51,154 bases of DNA from an uncultured Pelagibacteraceae bacterium (GCA_902519375.1 CABYJS010000004.1:1-51154); one strand, 5' to 3'; counted from the stretch's first letter, positions 36,825 to 46,123 are shown. The notes: generated by a model not told the origin, from the sequence alone. Program-made: numbers and translations.

Positions 36825-38542
36825 TGCGGAAGTTTAACAAGAATAAATTACCCAGTAGACACACATCATTAGGTGCTGATAGAGCACCACATAGATCATT
36901 TTATTATGCAATGGGTGAAACTGAGAAAGATGTTTCAAAACCTTTTGTAGGCGTTGTATCTACATGGAATGAGGCTGCTCCGTGTAATATTGCTCTTATG
37001 AGACAAGCACAATCAGTTAAGAAGGGTGTTAGAGCTTTTGGTGGAACACCAAGAGAATTTTGTACTATTACTGTTACAGATGGTATTGCAATGGGTCATG
37101 AAGGAATGAAATCTTCATTAATTTCTAGAGAAGTAATAGCAGATAGTGCAGAACTTACTGTTAGGGGTCATTGTTATGATGCATTAGTGGGTATTGCAGG
37201 TTGTGATAAGTCTTTGCCAGGTTTAATGATGTCGATGGTTCGATTAAATGTTCCAAGTGTTTTTATTTATGGAGGATCAATACTACCAGGAAGATATAAA
37301 GGTAAAGATGTAACCGTAGTTGATGTTTTTGAAGCTGTTGGAAAACATTCATCAGGTCAAATGTCGGCGAAAGAATTAAGAAAATTAGAATTAGTTGCAT
37401 GTCCAAGTGCAGGTGCTTGTGGCGGTCAATTTACTGCAAATACTATGGCCTGTGTATCAGAGGCTATTGGTTTAGCTTTACCTTATTCAGCAGGAACACC
37501 AGCTCCTTATGAAGAAAGAGATAAGTATGCAAAATTAAGTGGTAAAATGGTAATGGAATTATTAGCAAAAAAAATTAAACCAAGAGATATTGTTACAAAA
37601 AAAGCATTAGAAAATGCTGCAACAATTGTTGCTGCAACTGGTGGTTCAACTAATGCGGCTTTACATTTACCAGCTATTGCTAATGAAGCTGGAATTAAAT
37701 TTGACTTAATGGATGTTGCAAAAATATTTAAAAGAACTCCGTATCTTGCTGATTTAAAACCAGGTGGAAAATATGTTGCAAAAGATATGTGGTTAGCAGG
37801 TGGTGTACCAATGTTATTAAAAACTCTTTACGATGGTGGTTATATTCATGGTGACTGTATGACAGTTACAGGTAAAACTATGAAAGAAAATTTAAGAGGA
37901 ATTAAGTTTAATCCAAAACAAAAAGTTTTAAGAGCATATAATAAACCATTATCACCAGATGGTGGTGTGGTTGGACTTAAAGGTAATTTAGCTCCAGATG
38001 GAGGAATTGTAAAAATTGCAGGACTTAAAAAATTACAATTTACTGGAAGAGCAAGATGTTTTGATAATGAAGAAAGTGCAATGAAAGCAGTTCAAAGTAA
38101 AAAATACAAAGATGGTGATGTAATCATTATTAGATACGAAGGACCGGTAGGTGGACCAGGTATGAGAGAAATGCTATCAACGACCGGTGCTATTTACGGT
38201 CAAGGTAAAGGAGAGAAGGTTGCTTTGATAACTGATGGAAGATTTTCAGGAGCAACTAGAGGATTTTGTGTAGGCCATGTTGGACCTGAGGCAGCATTAG
38301 GTGGACCTATCGCTCTATTACGTAATGGAGATATGATTGATATCGATGCTAAAAAGGGAACTATTAATGTTCGATTAACTAGGGCTCAATTAGCTTCAAG
38401 AAAAAGAAAATGGAAGGCTAGAAAATCTGATTTTGGATCAGGTACACTTTGGAAATATGCTCAAACAGTTGGACCTGCTTATTTAGGAGCACCAACGCAT
38501 CCAGGTAAGAAAAATGAAGTTAAGGATTATTCAAAAATTTAA
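36824..38542 (+). CDS. ilvD: Dihydroxy-acid dehydratase
   Basis: IlvD removes water from dihydroxy acids in valine, isoleucine and pantothenate precursor synthesis. It is a 572-residue IlvD/Edd family protein with candidate iron-sulfur ligands in [18 protein letters not shown] and [16 protein letters not shown]. The C-terminal [12 protein letters not shown] and [16 protein letters not shown] motifs are family hallmarks. The sugar-acid dehydratase branch of the same family is the alternative. The PCNI and ACGG patterns and the valS context favour IlvD. It has one-base overlaps with valS and manC. Confidence 0.94.
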   Translation: MRKFNKNKLPSRHTSLGADRAPHRSFYYAMGETEKDVSKPFVGVVSTWNEAAPCNIALMRQAQSVKKGVRAFGGTPREFCTITVTDGIAMGHEGMKSSLISREVIADSAELTVRGHCYDALVGIAGCDKSLPGLMMSMVRLNVPSVFIYGGSILPGRYKGKDVTVVDVFEAVGKHSSGQMSAKELRKLELVACPSAGACGGQFTANTMACVSEAIGLALPYSAGTPAPYEERDKYAKLSGKMVMELLAKKIKPRDIVTKKALENAATIVAATGGSTNAALHLPAIANEAGIKFDLMDVAKIFKRTPYLADLKPGGKYVAKDMWLAGGVPMLLKTLYDGGYIHGDCMTVTGKTMKENLRGIKFNPKQKVLRAYNKPLSPDGGVVGLKGNLAPDGGIVKIAGLKKLQFTGRARCFDNEESAMKAVQSKKYKDGDVIIIRYEGPVGGPGMREMLSTTGAIYGQGKGEKVALITDGRFSGATRGFCVGHVGPEAALGGPIALLRNGDMIDIDAKKGTINVRLTRAQLASRKRKWKARKSDFGSGTLWKYAQTVGPAYLGAPTHPGKKNEVKDYSKI

Positions 38543-39732
38543 TGAAAATACGCCCAGTTATTTTATGTGGTGGAGCAGGAACGAGACTTTGGCCAAATGC
38601 CAAAAAACATCAAGCTAAACAGTTTATAGATTTTGGTAATTGGACTTTATTAGGAAAAACTTTAGAGAGAGTTAAAGCATCTATATTTGATGCACCAATT
38701 ATAAGCACTAATGCAAAATATTTAAGACAAGTAAAACAACATCTAAAGAAACACAAAATAAGAAAATTTAAGATAGTTTTAGAACCTGCTAAAAGAAATA
38801 CAGCACCAGCTATTTTAAGCACTGCTTTAATAAAAGATATTCCAAATGATCAACCTTTGATGTTCTTGGCCGCTGATCATTTGATAGAGAAGGTTGGTTT
38901 ATTCAATAAAGCTATCAAAAAAAATCAAAAGAAACTCACTCATAATAATATCTTTATATTTGGGATTAAACCCACAATTCCTTCTAGTGAATTTGGATAT
39001 TTTTTAACAAAAAATAATAAAGTCTCTAGATTTGTAGAAAAACCTAAAGAAGCTAGAGCTAAACAAATAATTAGTAAAAAAGGTTATTGGAATTCTGGAA
39101 TGTTTTATTTAAGAAAAGACTCCATTATTAATAATTTCAAGAAATACCAACCAAATATTTATCGAAACTGTAATAAAGCTGTAACAAAAGCAAAATATAA
39201 AAGTAATGTGTATTATTTAAACAAACAAGCATTTACTAAAGCAACAGCTAAGTCTTTTGACTATGCAATATTAGAAAAAACTAAAGATATAAATGCTATC
39301 AAATTAGATATTCCTTGGTCTGATTTAGGATCTTGGAAAGAAATTTGTAAAATGTACGGTCGAAACAAAAGACATTATTATAAAAAGAAGAATGTATTTC
39401 ATAGACCTTGGGGCAGTTATGTAAATTTATTTAATGGTAAGGAATTCTTAATTAAAGAATTATATGTAAAACCAAAAGGTATATTAAGTCTTCAAAAACA
39501 TCATCACAGAGCAGAACATTGGGTAGTTACGCATGGTAAACCTAAAATTACATTAAATAATAAATATTTTACTATGAAACCTGATGAAACAATCTTTGTT
39601 CCATTAGGTGCAATCCATAGAATAGAAAATCCCTACAAAAAACCAGTTAAAATTATTGAAGCTCAAGTAGGCTCAATTTTAAAAGAGACGGATATTGTTC
39701 GATACCAAGATGTTTATGGCCGTGTTAAATAA
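38542..39732 (+). CDS. manC: Mannose-1-phosphate guanylyltransferase / mannose-6-phosphate isomerase
   Basis: It makes GDP-mannose and probably interconverts mannose 6-phosphate and fructose 6-phosphate, for surface polysaccharide. The N-terminal nucleotidyltransferase has CGGAGTRLWPNAKKHQAKQF and RFVEKPKEA. The C-terminal cupin (about 285-396) has RPWGSYVNLF and QKHHHRAEHWVVTHG, the type II isomerase metal site. At 396 residues it is shorter than the usual 460-480, with the linker between domains reduced. It is the last gene of the valS-ilvD-manC overlap chain. Confidence 0.92.
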   Translation: MKIRPVILCGGAGTRLWPNAKKHQAKQFIDFGNWTLLGKTLERVKASIFDAPIISTNAKYLRQVKQHLKKHKIRKFKIVLEPAKRNTAPAILSTALIKDIPNDQPLMFLAADHLIEKVGLFNKAIKKNQKKLTHNNIFIFGIKPTIPSSEFGYFLTKNNKVSRFVEKPKEARAKQIISKKGYWNSGMFYLRKDSIINNFKKYQPNIYRNCNKAVTKAKYKSNVYYLNKQAFTKATAKSFDYAILEKTKDINAIKLDIPWSDLGSWKEICKMYGRNKRHYYKKKNVFHRPWGSYVNLFNGKEFLIKELYVKPKGILSLQKHHHRAEHWVVTHGKPKITLNNKYFTMKPDETIFVPLGAIHRIENPYKKPVKIIEAQVGSILKETDIVRYQDVYGRVK

Positions 39733-39755
39733 TTAACATGACCACAAAAATATAT

Positions 39756-40721
39756 TTAAAACCAACTATTTGGAATAATTATATAGTGAATTGCTAAAAC
39801 AATTCCAACTGAAACACTTAATCCAAAGATCATTTTAAGAAAGTCTTTACCAATTAATGGAAATACATATTTAAATTTATAATCTTTGTTCATCGTTGAA
39901 ATCGCAAGTTCTCTTCCACATAATAAACCAACAAAAACCCATGTTGTTGACATAGGCAAATCATTTAGTTCCTTAAAGTAGAATAAAACAGCAGCATAAA
40001 TTACATTGATAATTGTAGCTGATCTTGCATATCTAGTTCCAGTTTTTTCCAAAACTACTGCTTGGATCCGTCCACCTTGAATGTAGAAGATGTAAAATAG
40101 CAAAATAGTGAAATATGCCATTACAATCAGCAGTATTGTAATATCAAGTTGTCTTGGAAGATATACTGCAATATTTGCTACATCGTGAGATAACCAAACC
40201 CACCATAACCAACCTGATGAAACCCAAACAGCATTTCTCCAAAATCCTATCCATTTGTCATCTACTTCATCAAATTTTTCATTAATGAATTTTGATACAG
40301 CTATCCAGGCTATGTAAGCAACCATTGCCGCTAAACCATAACCAACTACACTTTTCATTAACATTTTTTCAAGCACAACTGTTGAAGCAAACGCTGAAAG
40401 AACTAAAAAGGTTGTTGATACAGGAATACCAATTCTTGTTAATAATAAGAGTATTGCAGGCGCTACTGCATGATACCATTGAATTTCTTGATAAGGTATT
40501 CTAGTTAATCTTCCATATGAAATATCACCATCATACGCATACCATCCCCATGCTAAAGCTAAAATCATTACACTAGAAGCTGATCCTGCAAGTACGTACC
40601 ATTTAAACCACTTCTTTTTTGAAGCTATAAATGTACCTAGTGTTTGAATTGAGTCGTTAGCGATTACGCTATAACCGGCAAGGGCAAACCCTATAACCGT
40701 GTAAATTAAAGTCATTTCCAT
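39756..40721 (-). CDS. PiT-like inorganic ion permease family membrane protein (divergent)
   Basis: This 321-residue, strongly hydrophobic protein has about eight membrane segments. It shows an internal duplication like that of phosphate/sulfate PiT permeases. The first half has ANDSIQTLGTF (residue 21) and GIPVSTTFLVLSAF (98). The second half has SHDVANIAVY (178) and DLPMSTTWVFVGLL (254). These match the Asn-Asp and P-x-S-T-T signatures of PiT, but the usual His after STT is missing. It is shorter than PiT and lacks the large cytoplasmic loop. The substrate is unknown; phosphate or another oxyanion is an inference. A good ribosome site (AAAGGAGAAAAG) precedes the ATG. Confidence 0.7.
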   Translation of the reverse strand: MEMTLIYTVIGFALAGYSVIANDSIQTLGTFIASKKKWFKWYVLAGSASSVMILALAWGWYAYDGDISYGRLTRIPYQEIQWYHAVAPAILLLLTRIGIPVSTTFLVLSAFASTVVLEKMLMKSVVGYGLAAMVAYIAWIAVSKFINEKFDEVDDKWIGFWRNAVWVSSGWLWWVWLSHDVANIAVYLPRQLDITILLIVMAYFTILLFYIFYIQGGRIQAVVLEKTGTRYARSATIINVIYAAVLFYFKELNDLPMSTTWVFVGLLCGRELAISTMNKDYKFKYVFPLIGKDFLKMIFGLSVSVGIVLAIHYIIIPNSWF

Positions 40722-40913
40722 TCTTTTCTCCTTTATTTTATTGTTTTCGGTTCCTATCGACTCATGACTTAAGGAGTATGTAATCTGAGACAGAAAATAA
40801 TTCTAGATATAAATTTATTAATTTGAGAAATAGAGGGGGGATTCATCGACTACTAAACTATTAAATATTGATGTCTACTTTTTAATATTTTTTATTTCGC
40901 AATAAAGTTGTAT
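40722..40913. other. 192-base intergenic region, longest gap in the window
   Basis: This gap holds the ribosome site of the PiT-like gene at its left end. It must also hold that gene's promoter and the 3' end of the MIP gene transcript. I see no ORF, tRNA, clear terminator or recognisable riboswitch. A G run (AGAGGGGGGAT at about 40833-40843) stands out in the AT-rich context but forms no obvious stem. Confidence 0.5.
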
Positions 40914-41558
40914 TTATTTAACCAATTTTTTAGTTAAATATACAGCTATCAAAGCTCCCAAAAATTCAGCCAAAATATATGTAGGCGTATTTAAATAATT
41001 AATTCCTGTAAAAGAATCAGTAAAAGTTCTAGCTATAGCAACAGCTGGATTTGCAAAAGATGTCGATGATGTGAACCAATAACCAGCCATGATATATGTT
41101 GCAACACTTGCAGCTATTGTTATTTTGCCATCTTTTAGAGTAGCAAAAATAATAAAAATTAATCCAAAAGTTGCTAGAATTTCTGATAGAAATATATGAA
41201 AGCCATCTCTACTTTTTGTAGATAATTCAATTATATTATGTTCAAAAAATACATTAGCTAACATTACGCCTAATAAGCATCCTAATATTTGAGCTAGAAT
41301 ATATGTAGTTAAAAGTTTTCCTTTAATTTTTTTAGTTAAATACATTGCTAAACTAACAAAAGGATTAAAGTGAGCACCTGAAATATCAGCGAAGGCAGTT
41401 ATTAAGACAAATAAACCTGCTCCTGTAGCCAGTGTGTTTGCAGTGAGTCTTAAAGCATTATCATTTGTAAGGTTTTCAGCCATTATTCCAGAGCCAACAA
41501 TAATCATTACCAAAAAACAACTACCAATAAATTCACCAATGAAAATTTTATTTTTCAT
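40914..41558 (-). CDS. MIP family channel (aquaporin/glycerol facilitator type)
   Basis: This 214-residue protein has six membrane segments and the two MIP half-helix signatures. The first is GAHFNPFVSL (NPF in place of NPA, residues 65-67). The second is FANPAVAIARTF (NPA at 170-172), with the selectivity Arg177. The gate around the second loop (Asn-Pro-Ala then Arg five residues later) is intact. The NPF change and the short length make substrate prediction unsafe: water, glycerol or small neutral metalloid acids are all possible. It is on the same strand as the small membrane gene (13-base gap) and upstream of the PiT-like gene. Confidence 0.9.
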   Translation of the reverse strand: MKNKIFIGEFIGSCFLVMIIVGSGIMAENLTNDNALRLTANTLATGAGLFVLITAFADISGAHFNPFVSLAMYLTKKIKGKLLTTYILAQILGCLLGVMLANVFFEHNIIELSTKSRDGFHIFLSEILATFGLIFIIFATLKDGKITIAASVATYIMAGYWFTSSTSFANPAVAIARTFTDSFTGINYLNTPTYILAEFLGALIAVYLTKKLVK

Positions 41559-41571
41559 AATCTAAGAATTA

Positions 41572-41793
41572 TTAAATTATAATCTTATAAATTCCTATTA
41601 AGAACAATGGTATTTGTAGTCCAAAGTTAGTTAGTATCGCTTTATCTTTGCTAATAAATCCTGCAATAGTCCATCCAACAACTCCTAATCCATGAAAGTA
41701 TATATTTAATGGATATATATTTAAATTTGTAAGAAGTATTCCTACTAAAACTAAGAATGTACTAATCCACTTTAGATATTTTCTTATAAACAT
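41572..41793 (-). CDS. Small membrane protein, possibly DUF6552-like
   Basis: This 73-residue protein has two or three hydrophobic segments (about 8-24, 30-46, 53-73) and a basic N-terminus (MFIRKYLKW). The phrase around NLNIYPLNIYFHG resembles a family of about 70-residue membrane proteins of unknown function that I recall as DUF6552. That match is tentative. A ribosome site (AAAGGGGATTTT) precedes the ATG. It is 13 bases ahead of the MIP channel gene on the same strand, which suggests a joint transcript. No function can be assigned. Confidence 0.7.
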   Translation of the reverse strand: MFIRKYLKWISTFLVLVGILLTNLNIYPLNIYFHGLGVVGWTIAGFISKDKAILTNFGLQIPLFLIGIYKIII

Positions 41794-41862
41794 AAAATCC
41801 CCTTTCTTTGTTATTATTTCAGTTATGTTAAGAATTTATTACAGTTTAAAAGAAAAATAATC

Positions 41863-42591
41863 TTATTTTTTGTCTTCCCAATCAAATCTTGGAAAAGAGT
41901 CAAAAATTTTAAAGATACCATCCGACCATTGATCACAAACCTTAGAATATTCAGTATCAGTGATATTTAAGCATTTTTGTGAAGCGATTTTATATTCATC
42001 TTTTTTATAGACGGCAAAATCAATAGGAGGGCCTACGGTTAAATCACTTTTTAAAGTTGAGTCCATTGAAATCAAAGCACAACGTGATGCATCACCAATA
42101 GATACGCTTGGTTTAATAACTCTATCTAAAATAGGTTTGCCGTATTTTACTTCTCCAATAACTAGATAAGGTTTGCTATCAGCAGGTTTAATATAATTTC
42201 CTTGAGAGTACACTAAATACAATTCTAATGCTTGACCTTTAATTTGACCACCAACTAAAAATGACGAACCTAATAAGACTGTATCTGTGTTTATTCCTTT
42301 TGGTGCTGAATGTTTAATATTTAATGAACCAATATAAGATGCAATTTGATCAAAATCTTTGCATGTGTTTAAGTTTATACCATTGTCACCTTTAAGATCG
42401 TTTTCAATAGATTTATATACTGCTTGAGATGTACCTAAGTTTCCAGAAGTAACTATAATGACACTCCTATCTCCAACGTCATGAACAAACATTTTTGAGT
42501 AAATGTTAACATTATCTAATCCTGCATTTGTTCTAGAGTCTGAGGCGAAAACAATTCCGTCTTGAGCTTTAATGCCAACACAATAAGTCAT
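41863..42591 (-). CDS. Anbu-type proteasome-like Ntn hydrolase (COG3484)
   Basis: This 242-residue protein is of the proteasome/HslV superfamily. After removal of the initiator Met it begins TYCVGIKAQDGIVFASDSR. This gives an N-terminal Thr1 nucleophile, Asp17 and Lys32, the expected catalytic set of proteasome beta subunits. The later GSSFLVGGQ and ISMDSTLKSDLTVGPPID segments match the Anbu family. Anbu genes usually sit beside a circularly permuted ATP-grasp protein, an alpha-E domain protein and a transglutaminase-like protein. Here only the ATP-grasp gene is adjacent, divergent across 105 bases. The substrate of Anbu is unknown; a role in turning over a peptide made by the ATP-grasp partner is inference. 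Confidence 0.9.
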   Translation of the reverse strand: MTYCVGIKAQDGIVFASDSRTNAGLDNVNIYSKMFVHDVGDRSVIIVTSGNLGTSQAVYKSIENDLKGDNGINLNTCKDFDQIASYIGSLNIKHSAPKGINTDTVLLGSSFLVGGQIKGQALELYLVYSQGNYIKPADSKPYLVIGEVKYGKPILDRVIKPSVSIGDASRCALISMDSTLKSDLTVGPPIDFAVYKKDEYKIASQKCLNITDTEYSKVCDQWSDGIFKIFDSFPRFDWEDKK

Positions 42592-42696
42592 AAGTATTAA
42601 TAACCCTTATTTACCTATCATATATTTAAAATCAAGCATATCTGATATAACTATAACGCATTTGAATATTTAACCTAATTATTAAAGGATTGCTAA

Positions 42697-44139
42697 ATGG
42701 CGAGTAAACTCTGGGATAACTATAATGCTAGTAAAGCATATGATGGCTATTTTACCAGTGAAAATAAATTAAGAAAACATGCAAAAATTATATCTGGTAT
42801 TTTAGAGAAGTACGGCAAAAAGAAACTGCAAGAAATTGAAAAAAATTGTCAGAGTACAATTAGTGCAAGAGGAATAAATTTTAGAGTTTATTCTGCAAAT
42901 AACAGAGCTGAAGAAAAAAAATGGCCGTTAGATATCATCCCAAGAATAATACCTAAACCTGTTTGGAATAAAATTTCAAAAGGTTTAAAGCAAAGAGCTA
43001 AAGCTCTTAATCTTTTTATCGATGATATCTATAATCAAAAAAAAATTTTCAAAGATAAGATAATACCTGCAGACTTAATTTTAAAATCTCCCTATTACAT
43101 AAAACAGTGTGAAGGTTTTTCGCCAAAATTTAAAGCTTGGTCTAATATATCTGGGATCGATTTAATAAGAAATAAAAATGGAGAATATTTAGTTCTTGAA
43201 GATAATTTAAGAGTACCATCAGGTGTCTCTTATATGCTTGAGAATAGAATGGTTATGATGGATGTTTTTCCAGAACTATTTTCTAGATATAAAGTTTCAT
43301 CAATTCATCAATATACAAATAAATTATATAATTGCATGGTTGAGTGTATCCCAAAAAAAACAGCTAATCCTCATATGGTTGTTTTAACTCCAGGAATTTA
43401 TAACTCAGCTTATTTCGAACATTCGTTTTTGGCAGAGCAAATGGGAATTGCTTTAGTTGAGGGTAAAGATCTTTTTGTTGAAGATGATAATGTTTATATG
43501 AAAACTGTTAAAGGGCCTCTTAAAGTTGACTGTATTTATCGAAGACTTGATGACAGTTTTTTGGATCCTAAAGTATTCAACAAGGACTCTTTAATTGGAG
43601 TTCCAGGTTTATTTAAGTGCTGGTTAAAAAAAAATGTTGGTATCTTAAATGCAATAGGGACTGGTGTTGCTGATGATAAAGTTGTTTACTCGTATGTAAA
43701 TAAAATGATTACCTATTATCTTGGGGAACAACCTCTATTAAATCAAGTTGAAACATATCTATGTCACGAAAAAGAGCAAAAAAAATACGTTTTAGAAAAT
43801 TTATCTAAGTTAGTTGTAAAACCGGCAAATGCTTCAGGTGGTTATGGATTAATGATAGGTCCCAAAGCGCCAAAAAAAGAAATTGAAGAGGTAAGGCAAA
43901 AAATTTTAAAAAATCCAAGAGAATTTATTGCCCAACCTTTAGAAACTTTATCGACATTGCCAACAATTACTGAAAAAGATATTGAGCCTAGACATCTAGA
44001 TTTAAGACCTTTCGTTTTAAGTGGTAAAACAAGTTATGTCACTACTGGAGGCCTGACTAGAGTTGCTCTTAGAAAAGGAAGTACAATTGTAAATAGTTCA
44101 CAAGGTGGTGGATCTAAAGATACTTTGATAGTTGAATAG
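42697..44139 (+). CDS. Circularly permuted ATP-grasp protein (COG2308)
   Basis: This 480-residue protein is a full-length member of the circularly permuted ATP-grasp type 2 family, predicted peptide ligases. Recognisable parts are the N-terminal RGINFRVYS and DIIPRIIP, the GIDLIRNKNGEYLVLEDNLRVPSGVSYMLENR core, and the CIYRRLDDSFLDP segment. The conserved LVVKPANASGGYG and RHLDLRPFVL lie further on, with the C-terminal SSQGGGSKDT. It is divergent from the Anbu-type hydrolase, its typical genomic partner. Its 3' end lies 3 bases from the convergent zur gene. The alpha-E and transglutaminase genes that often follow are absent here. The product is unknown. Confidence 0.93.
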   Translation: MASKLWDNYNASKAYDGYFTSENKLRKHAKIISGILEKYGKKKLQEIEKNCQSTISARGINFRVYSANNRAEEKKWPLDIIPRIIPKPVWNKISKGLKQRAKALNLFIDDIYNQKKIFKDKIIPADLILKSPYYIKQCEGFSPKFKAWSNISGIDLIRNKNGEYLVLEDNLRVPSGVSYMLENRMVMMDVFPELFSRYKVSSIHQYTNKLYNCMVECIPKKTANPHMVVLTPGIYNSAYFEHSFLAEQMGIALVEGKDLFVEDDNVYMKTVKGPLKVDCIYRRLDDSFLDPKVFNKDSLIGVPGLFKCWLKKNVGILNAIGTGVADDKVVYSYVNKMITYYLGEQPLLNQVETYLCHEKEQKKYVLENLSKLVVKPANASGGYGLMIGPKAPKKEIEEVRQKILKNPREFIAQPLETLSTLPTITEKDIEPRHLDLRPFVLSGKTSYVTTGGLTRVALRKGSTIVNSSQGGGSKDTLIVE

Positions 44140-44142
44140 AAA

Positions 44143-44553
44143 TTAAGTTCTACACTTTTTACATAACCCAAAAAACTCAAGATTATATTTGTTATATTTC
44201 ATACCATCTTTGTCTTTGAAATTAGCTAAGTATTTGGAAAGACCTGTGCTACTAATTTCTGTTACTTTTTCACAAACCTCACAGATTGAAAAGGCAGTAG
44301 CTTTATCTACCTGACAACTCGAATTATGGCAGGCAATAAAGGCATTTCGACTTTCAATTTTGTGAATTTTTCCCATTTCAACTAATTTGTCTAATGCTCG
44401 ATAAACCTGTGGTGGAGCTTTGATACCTCTTTTTTGAACATTATAAAGTATCGTGTATGCTTTTAATGGTTCAGGTGATTTGTCAATTAAATCAAAAATA
44501 ATTTGCTGATTTTTTGAGAGGTTGTGCATTTTATCTATTTTACTGATTCCCAT
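44143..44553 (-). CDS. zur: Fur-family zinc uptake regulator Zur
   Basis: The 136-residue Fur-superfamily protein has an N-terminal winged helix (PLKAYTILYNVQKRGIKAPPQVYRALDKLVEMGKIHKIES). It also has two Cys pairs for structural zinc, CEVC (near 91) and CKKC (131-134). The Zur identity, rather than Fur or PerR, is inferred from position: it is the third gene of znuC-znuB-zur, directly after the znuB stop. The shared znu promoter carries palindromes of the Zur type, giving a simple autoregulated loop. Confidence 0.92.
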   Translation of the reverse strand: MGISKIDKMHNLSKNQQIIFDLIDKSPEPLKAYTILYNVQKRGIKAPPQVYRALDKLVEMGKIHKIESRNAFIACHNSSCQVDKATAFSICEVCEKVTEISSTGLSKYLANFKDKDGMKYNKYNLEFFGLCKKCRT

Positions 44554-45357
44554 TTAATTTTTCAATTTAATTGATTGTTTTATATTTAATAAAGAAAGAA
44601 TGAATAGGAATAAAGCAGACGCTATAATTGAAGGTCCAGATGATGTATTAAACTCTAAAGAAGAGAACAATCCTAATATTACTGACAACACACCTCCAAT
44701 AATTGAGTAAACAACCATTTTCTGTGGACTATCTGAAATGTTTCTAGCCATTGCTGCTGGTATAATTAACATCCCTGTAATTAATAATAATCCAACCATT
44801 TTAATTGATATAGCGATGATACCAGCCATCAAGATCGTGAAAATTGCTTTAGCTCTATCAGGGTTTAAACCTTCAGCTTCTGCTAACTCATAATTTACTG
44901 TTGATGCAAATAGAGATTTCCAAATTAATCTTAAAACCAAAAGTATTAATGGTCCACCTATCCAAATGATTAATAAATCATCAAGTGTAACAGCTAATAT
45001 ATCACCAAATAATAATCCCATGATATCGAACCTGATGAATGTCAAAAAGCCTATTACAACAAGTCCAACTGCTAAAGAAGAGTGTGCTAAAAGACCTAGT
45101 AAAGCATCACCAGGAAGATTAGTTCTTTTTTGAAGTTGTATTAGAATTAATGCAATTAAAGATGAAATTATAAATACTGAAAAAGCAATATTAAATTCCA
45201 TAGTATAGGCCAGTGTAACACCAAGTAAAGCAGAGTGGGCGAGCGTATCACCGAAATAAGACAATCTTCTCCATATAACAAAACATCCAAGGGGTCCTGT
45301 TACAATTGCAACACCAAGTCCAGCTAATAAAGCCCTAATAAAAAAATCATCTAACAT
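44554..45357 (-). CDS. znuB: Zinc ABC transporter permease ZnuB
   Basis: This is the inner-membrane permease of the metal-chelate ABC-3 family. The 267-residue protein has seven to nine hydrophobic segments. Family features are FFIRALLAGLGVAIVTGPLGCFVIWRRLSYFGDTLAHSALLGV at the N-terminus and EAEGLNPDRAKAIFTIL near residue 160. It abuts znuC (TAA followed by ATG) and zur. Zinc rather than manganese is inferred from the His-rich ZnuA and the Zur gene. Confidence 0.96.
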   Translation of the reverse strand: MLDDFFIRALLAGLGVAIVTGPLGCFVIWRRLSYFGDTLAHSALLGVTLAYTMEFNIAFSVFIISSLIALILIQLQKRTNLPGDALLGLLAHSSLAVGLVVIGFLTFIRFDIMGLLFGDILAVTLDDLLIIWIGGPLILLVLRLIWKSLFASTVNYELAEAEGLNPDRAKAIFTILMAGIIAISIKMVGLLLITGMLIIPAAMARNISDSPQKMVVYSIIGGVLSVILGLFSSLEFNTSSGPSIIASALFLFILSLLNIKQSIKLKN

Positions 45358-46104
45358 TTAATTTTTCTTTATTTCACCCTTGTCTGTATGAATATGATCA
45401 TGTCTGTGTTGGTATCGTGTTAATATTTGTGAAGCTTGTTCACCAAACAAAGCTTTATATTCATTATTTTTAGCAACATCTATTGGAGTTCCTGAACAAC
45501 AGACATGACCATTCAAACAAACAACATGATCTGTTGCGCTCATAACGGTGTGTAAGTCATGAGAAATTAATAAAATTCCACAATTTAATTTATCAGAAAT
45601 TTTTTTTATTAGTTCGTATAAAGCAATTTCACCTGTAAAATCTACACCTTGTACTGGCTCATCAAGTACTAATAATTCTGGTTTTTTTGAAATAGCTCTT
45701 GCAAGTAATACTCTTTGGAATTCTCCACCCGAAAGATCTCCTAAATTTTTATCTTTAAGATGAATAACACCAGTTAATGATAAAGCTTCATTAATAGCTT
45801 CTGCTTTAAGATTTTCAGTTAGTGTCATGAAATCATTAACCCTTAGAGGTAGAGTCCAATCAATTGAAATTTTTTGAGGAACGTATCCAACTTTATTTGT
45901 ATATTTTTCAACTTCTCCATCAATTTTTTTGTAAATTCCTAATGCAATCTTAGCAGTAGTACTTTTTCCAGAACCATTTGGGCCGATAAGAGTTACTATT
46001 TTGCCTTTTTCAATTTGTAATGTTACACCTTTAACAAGCCACTTGTCATTTATACAGAAACCAGCTTGTTTTAATTTAACTAGTATATTTTGATTTGAGC
46101 TCAT
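45358..46104 (-). CDS. znuC: Zinc ABC transporter ATP-binding protein ZnuC
   Basis: This is the ATPase of the zinc importer, 248 residues. Walker A is GPNGSGKST, the Q-loop is VGYVPQK, the signature is LSGGEFQR, Walker B is LLVLDEPVQGVD and the switch His is in LLISHDLHTVM. The C-terminus is His-rich (RYQHRHDHIHTD), as in other ZnuC proteins. Its start faces znuA across a 72-base divergent promoter that holds two Zur-like palindromes. Confidence 0.96.
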   Translation of the reverse strand: MSSNQNILVKLKQAGFCINDKWLVKGVTLQIEKGKIVTLIGPNGSGKSTTAKIALGIYKKIDGEVEKYTNKVGYVPQKISIDWTLPLRVNDFMTLTENLKAEAINEALSLTGVIHLKDKNLGDLSGGEFQRVLLARAISKKPELLVLDEPVQGVDFTGEIALYELIKKISDKLNCGILLISHDLHTVMSATDHVVCLNGHVCCSGTPIDVAKNNEYKALFGEQASQILTRYQHRHDHIHTDKGEIKKN

Positions 46105-46123
46105 TTAATTACTTGACTTATAA

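Noticed and set aside
40722..40913. Possible riboswitch or structured leader of the PiT-like gene
   Set aside because: The gap is long for this genome, but I could not find a conserved pairing pattern or match to a known riboswitch class.
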